DNA from: an uncultured Coriobacteriaceae bacterium
GTDB taxonomy: Bacteria; Actinomycetota; Coriobacteriia; Coriobacteriales; UMGS124
Direction of reading: 5' to 3'
NCBI GenBank assembly: GCA_902783515.1
Contig: CACZRK010000386.1
Coordinates: 1 to 6,366, forward strand
DNA length: 6,366 nt
Position numbers and translations under genes: made by a program. Below, piece by piece: positions 5,684 through 6,366 of this stretch; position 1 is the first letter of the stretch, and the number at the start of each line of letters is the position of its first letter. Under the pieces are notes generated by a model that worked only from the letters and a program-made list of their open reading frames with translations, searched no databases and was not told the DNA's origin.

Positions 5684-5710
5684 CCCGCGCGTCGGGACTG
5701 GGCGCGCGGG
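5684..5710 (+). terminator. Terminator-like hairpin after the reductase gene
   Basis: CCCGCGCGTC (5684-5693) pairs with GGCGCGCGGG (5701-5710) around a 7-nt loop, giving a 10-bp stem with one G-T pair. It begins 7 nt after the stop codon. No T tract follows, as is common for high-GC actinobacterial terminators. Confidence 0.5.
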
Positions 5711-5729
5711 ACGGCGAGCGGGGTACGGA

Positions 5730-5990
5730 TTCCGACGTTCGGGAGCATCTGGGCGGGCCGCCGGGACGGTCCCGTGCGAATCGGAGTGCTCCCATTCGCA
5801 CGAGTGTGCGTTCGGGAGGACTTTCGGCACAGGTTCGCACGAACGGGAGACCTCCGAGCGAGCTCCCGCACCGTCATCGGCGCCGCGGAGTCTCCCGATC
5901 GTCAAAGACTGTCCCTGCGCCTCCGCGAAACCCTCCCGAACGTGCGTTTCCGTCCCGGGAAAGCCTCCCATTCGCGCGAAGCTGTCCCGC
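5730..5990. repeat. Palindromic repeat island between convergent genes (about nine motif copies)
   Basis: A 13-16-bp motif, CTCCC(G/A) followed by TTCG or GAACG and C/T-A/G-C, recurs in both orientations. Minus strand: 5730-5745, 5774-5786, 5806-5818, 5832-5849. Plus strand: 5789-5801, 5863-5873 (partial), 5892-5901 (partial), 5933-5946, 5965-5980. The best structure is a 28-bp near-perfect palindrome at 5774-5801: GTGCGAAT and GGAG pair with CTCC and ATTCGCAC, with one C-C mismatch and a TG centre. The arm at 5789-5801 can instead pair with 5806-5818. TTCGCGCGAA (5971-5980) is a perfect palindrome. No protein is encoded. The place between two convergent genes suits REP/BIME-like extragenic palindromes, or a structured RNA, more than operators. 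Confidence 0.7.
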
Positions 5991-5995
5991 CCCCC

Positions 5996-6022
5996 GCCGG
6001 CACGCGCCCCACGCGCGCCGGC
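5996..6022 (-). terminator. Terminator-like hairpin after the second PAP2 gene
   Basis: GCCGGC (5996-6001) pairs with GCCGGC (6017-6022), followed inward by one mismatch and CGCG (6003-6006) with CGCG (6012-6015) around a 5-nt loop. It lies directly beyond the TGA of the minus-strand gene. On that strand it is followed by a G run, not T, so termination is plausible but not canonical. Confidence 0.4.
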
Positions 6023-6023
6023 C

Positions 6024-6366
6024 TCACCCCACCGCGCCGGCGACGAGCGCCGTGAGCGCGCCGCACGCCAGCCCCACGAGGGCGCCGGCCATGACGTCGC
6101 GCGGGAAGTGCACGCCGCCGACCACGCGCACGACAGCCACCACCACGCCGAGCGCCATGAGCGCCAGGGCGACCGGGACGCTCACGATGAGCCAGCTGCC
6201 CGCGATCACGAAGCACGAGAAGACATGCCGGCTCGGAAAGGATCTGCCCGTCCCCTCTCGCGCGATGAGGGGCGTGATCCCGAGCGCCTCCTGGGGCCGC
6301 GGCGCGTCACGGTGCCGCCGGTACGCGCTCAGGGCCGCGAACGCCGCCGCAGGCACCGCGACGCAG
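6024..6366 (-). CDS. PAP2-family phosphatase, variant motifs (N-terminus beyond window edge)
   Basis: The last 113 residues of a membrane phosphatase of the PAP2 superfamily. Counting from the first complete residue, motif 1 is an R16-X6-R23-P24 variant (RRHRDAPRP), with Arg where Lys is usual. Motif 2 is PSRH (44-47), not PSGH. Motif 3 is R80-X5-H86-X3-D90 (VRVVGGVHFPRD), with Val instead of Ser. The catalytic histidines and aspartate are kept, so the enzyme is probably active; PSRH-type members form a recognisable subgroup. Hydrophobic segments run about 48-63, 65-82 and 92-110, and the protein ends with the last helix at GAVG. The frame is open through the window edge, and a GTG at 6354-6356 is probably internal, since family members are near 200 residues. 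It differs clearly from the PAP2 protein at 1711, so it is not a recent duplicate. Confidence 0.85.
   Translation of the reverse strand, partial: CVAVPAAAFAALSAYRRHRDAPRPQEALGITPLIAREGTGRSFPSRHVFSCFVIAGSWLIVSVPVALALMALGVVVAVVRVVGGVHFPRDVMAGALVGLACGALTALVAGAVG

Noticed and set aside
5730..5990. tRNA, rRNA or replication origin
   Set aside because: No cloverleaf with a proper anticodon arm, no rRNA-like sequence, and no DnaA boxes are visible; the island is short palindromes only.
6024..6366. A truncated PAP2 pseudogene
   Set aside because: The frame remains open to the window edge, so the missing N-terminus is explained by the cut of the window.

Overview
The window is about 6.4 kb of very GC-rich, densely coded bacterial DNA with G/C-rich third codon positions. 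The genes are metabolic and transport genes typical of an anaerobic, high-GC actinobacterium. The mix of an HTH-fused AlaA-type aminotransferase, a divergent MoaE-like protein, a NimA-like flavoprotein and a small cysteine-motif flavodoxin-fold reductase recalls gut Coriobacteriia (Olsenella/Atopobium/Collinsella-like). That placement is an inference from gene content and composition; there is no rRNA or other marker to prove it.

Layout. (1) 1-1232, minus strand: one continuous frame encodes an XRE-type helix-turn-helix domain, an Ala/Pro/Ser-rich linker and an AlaA-like alanine aminotransferase, whose C-terminus lies beyond the left edge. A second ribosome binding site and ATG sit exactly where free-standing AlaA proteins begin. 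(2) 1233-1710: a 478-bp divergent intergenic region with three copies of a 12-mer (GGGGTTCAATTT), a strong hairpin and a perfect 12-bp palindrome. (3) 1711-3923, plus strand: a PAP2 membrane phosphatase, then a 14-helix DHA2-type MFS exporter 44 bp downstream. (4) 3930-4328, minus strand: a MoaE-like protein, convergent with the exporter with only 6 bp between the stop codons. (5) 4329-4553: a divergent spacer with a near-perfect G/C hairpin. (6) 4554-5677, plus strand: a NimA/PPOX-type flavin-binding protein and a flavodoxin-fold reductase, overlapping at TGATG. A 30-bp tandem repeat forms the end of the first gene. (7) 5678-6023: a convergent intergenic region with a terminator-like hairpin and an island of about nine palindrome-forming copies of a CTCCC(R)-TTCG/GAACG motif. 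(8) 6024-6366, minus strand: the C-terminal part of a second PAP2-family phosphatase, cut by the right edge.

How the genes may work together. The PAP2/MFS pair looks like an envelope and efflux unit, with no visible substrate clue. The NimA-like/reductase pair looks like a flavin redox unit in which one protein could reduce flavin or substrate for the other. The aminotransferase may be a regulator with an enzyme domain, or an enzyme carrying its own DNA-binding domain. The most unusual items are this HTH-AlaA fusion with its possible internal start, the triple 12-mer repeats upstream of it, and the palindromic repeat island between convergent genes.
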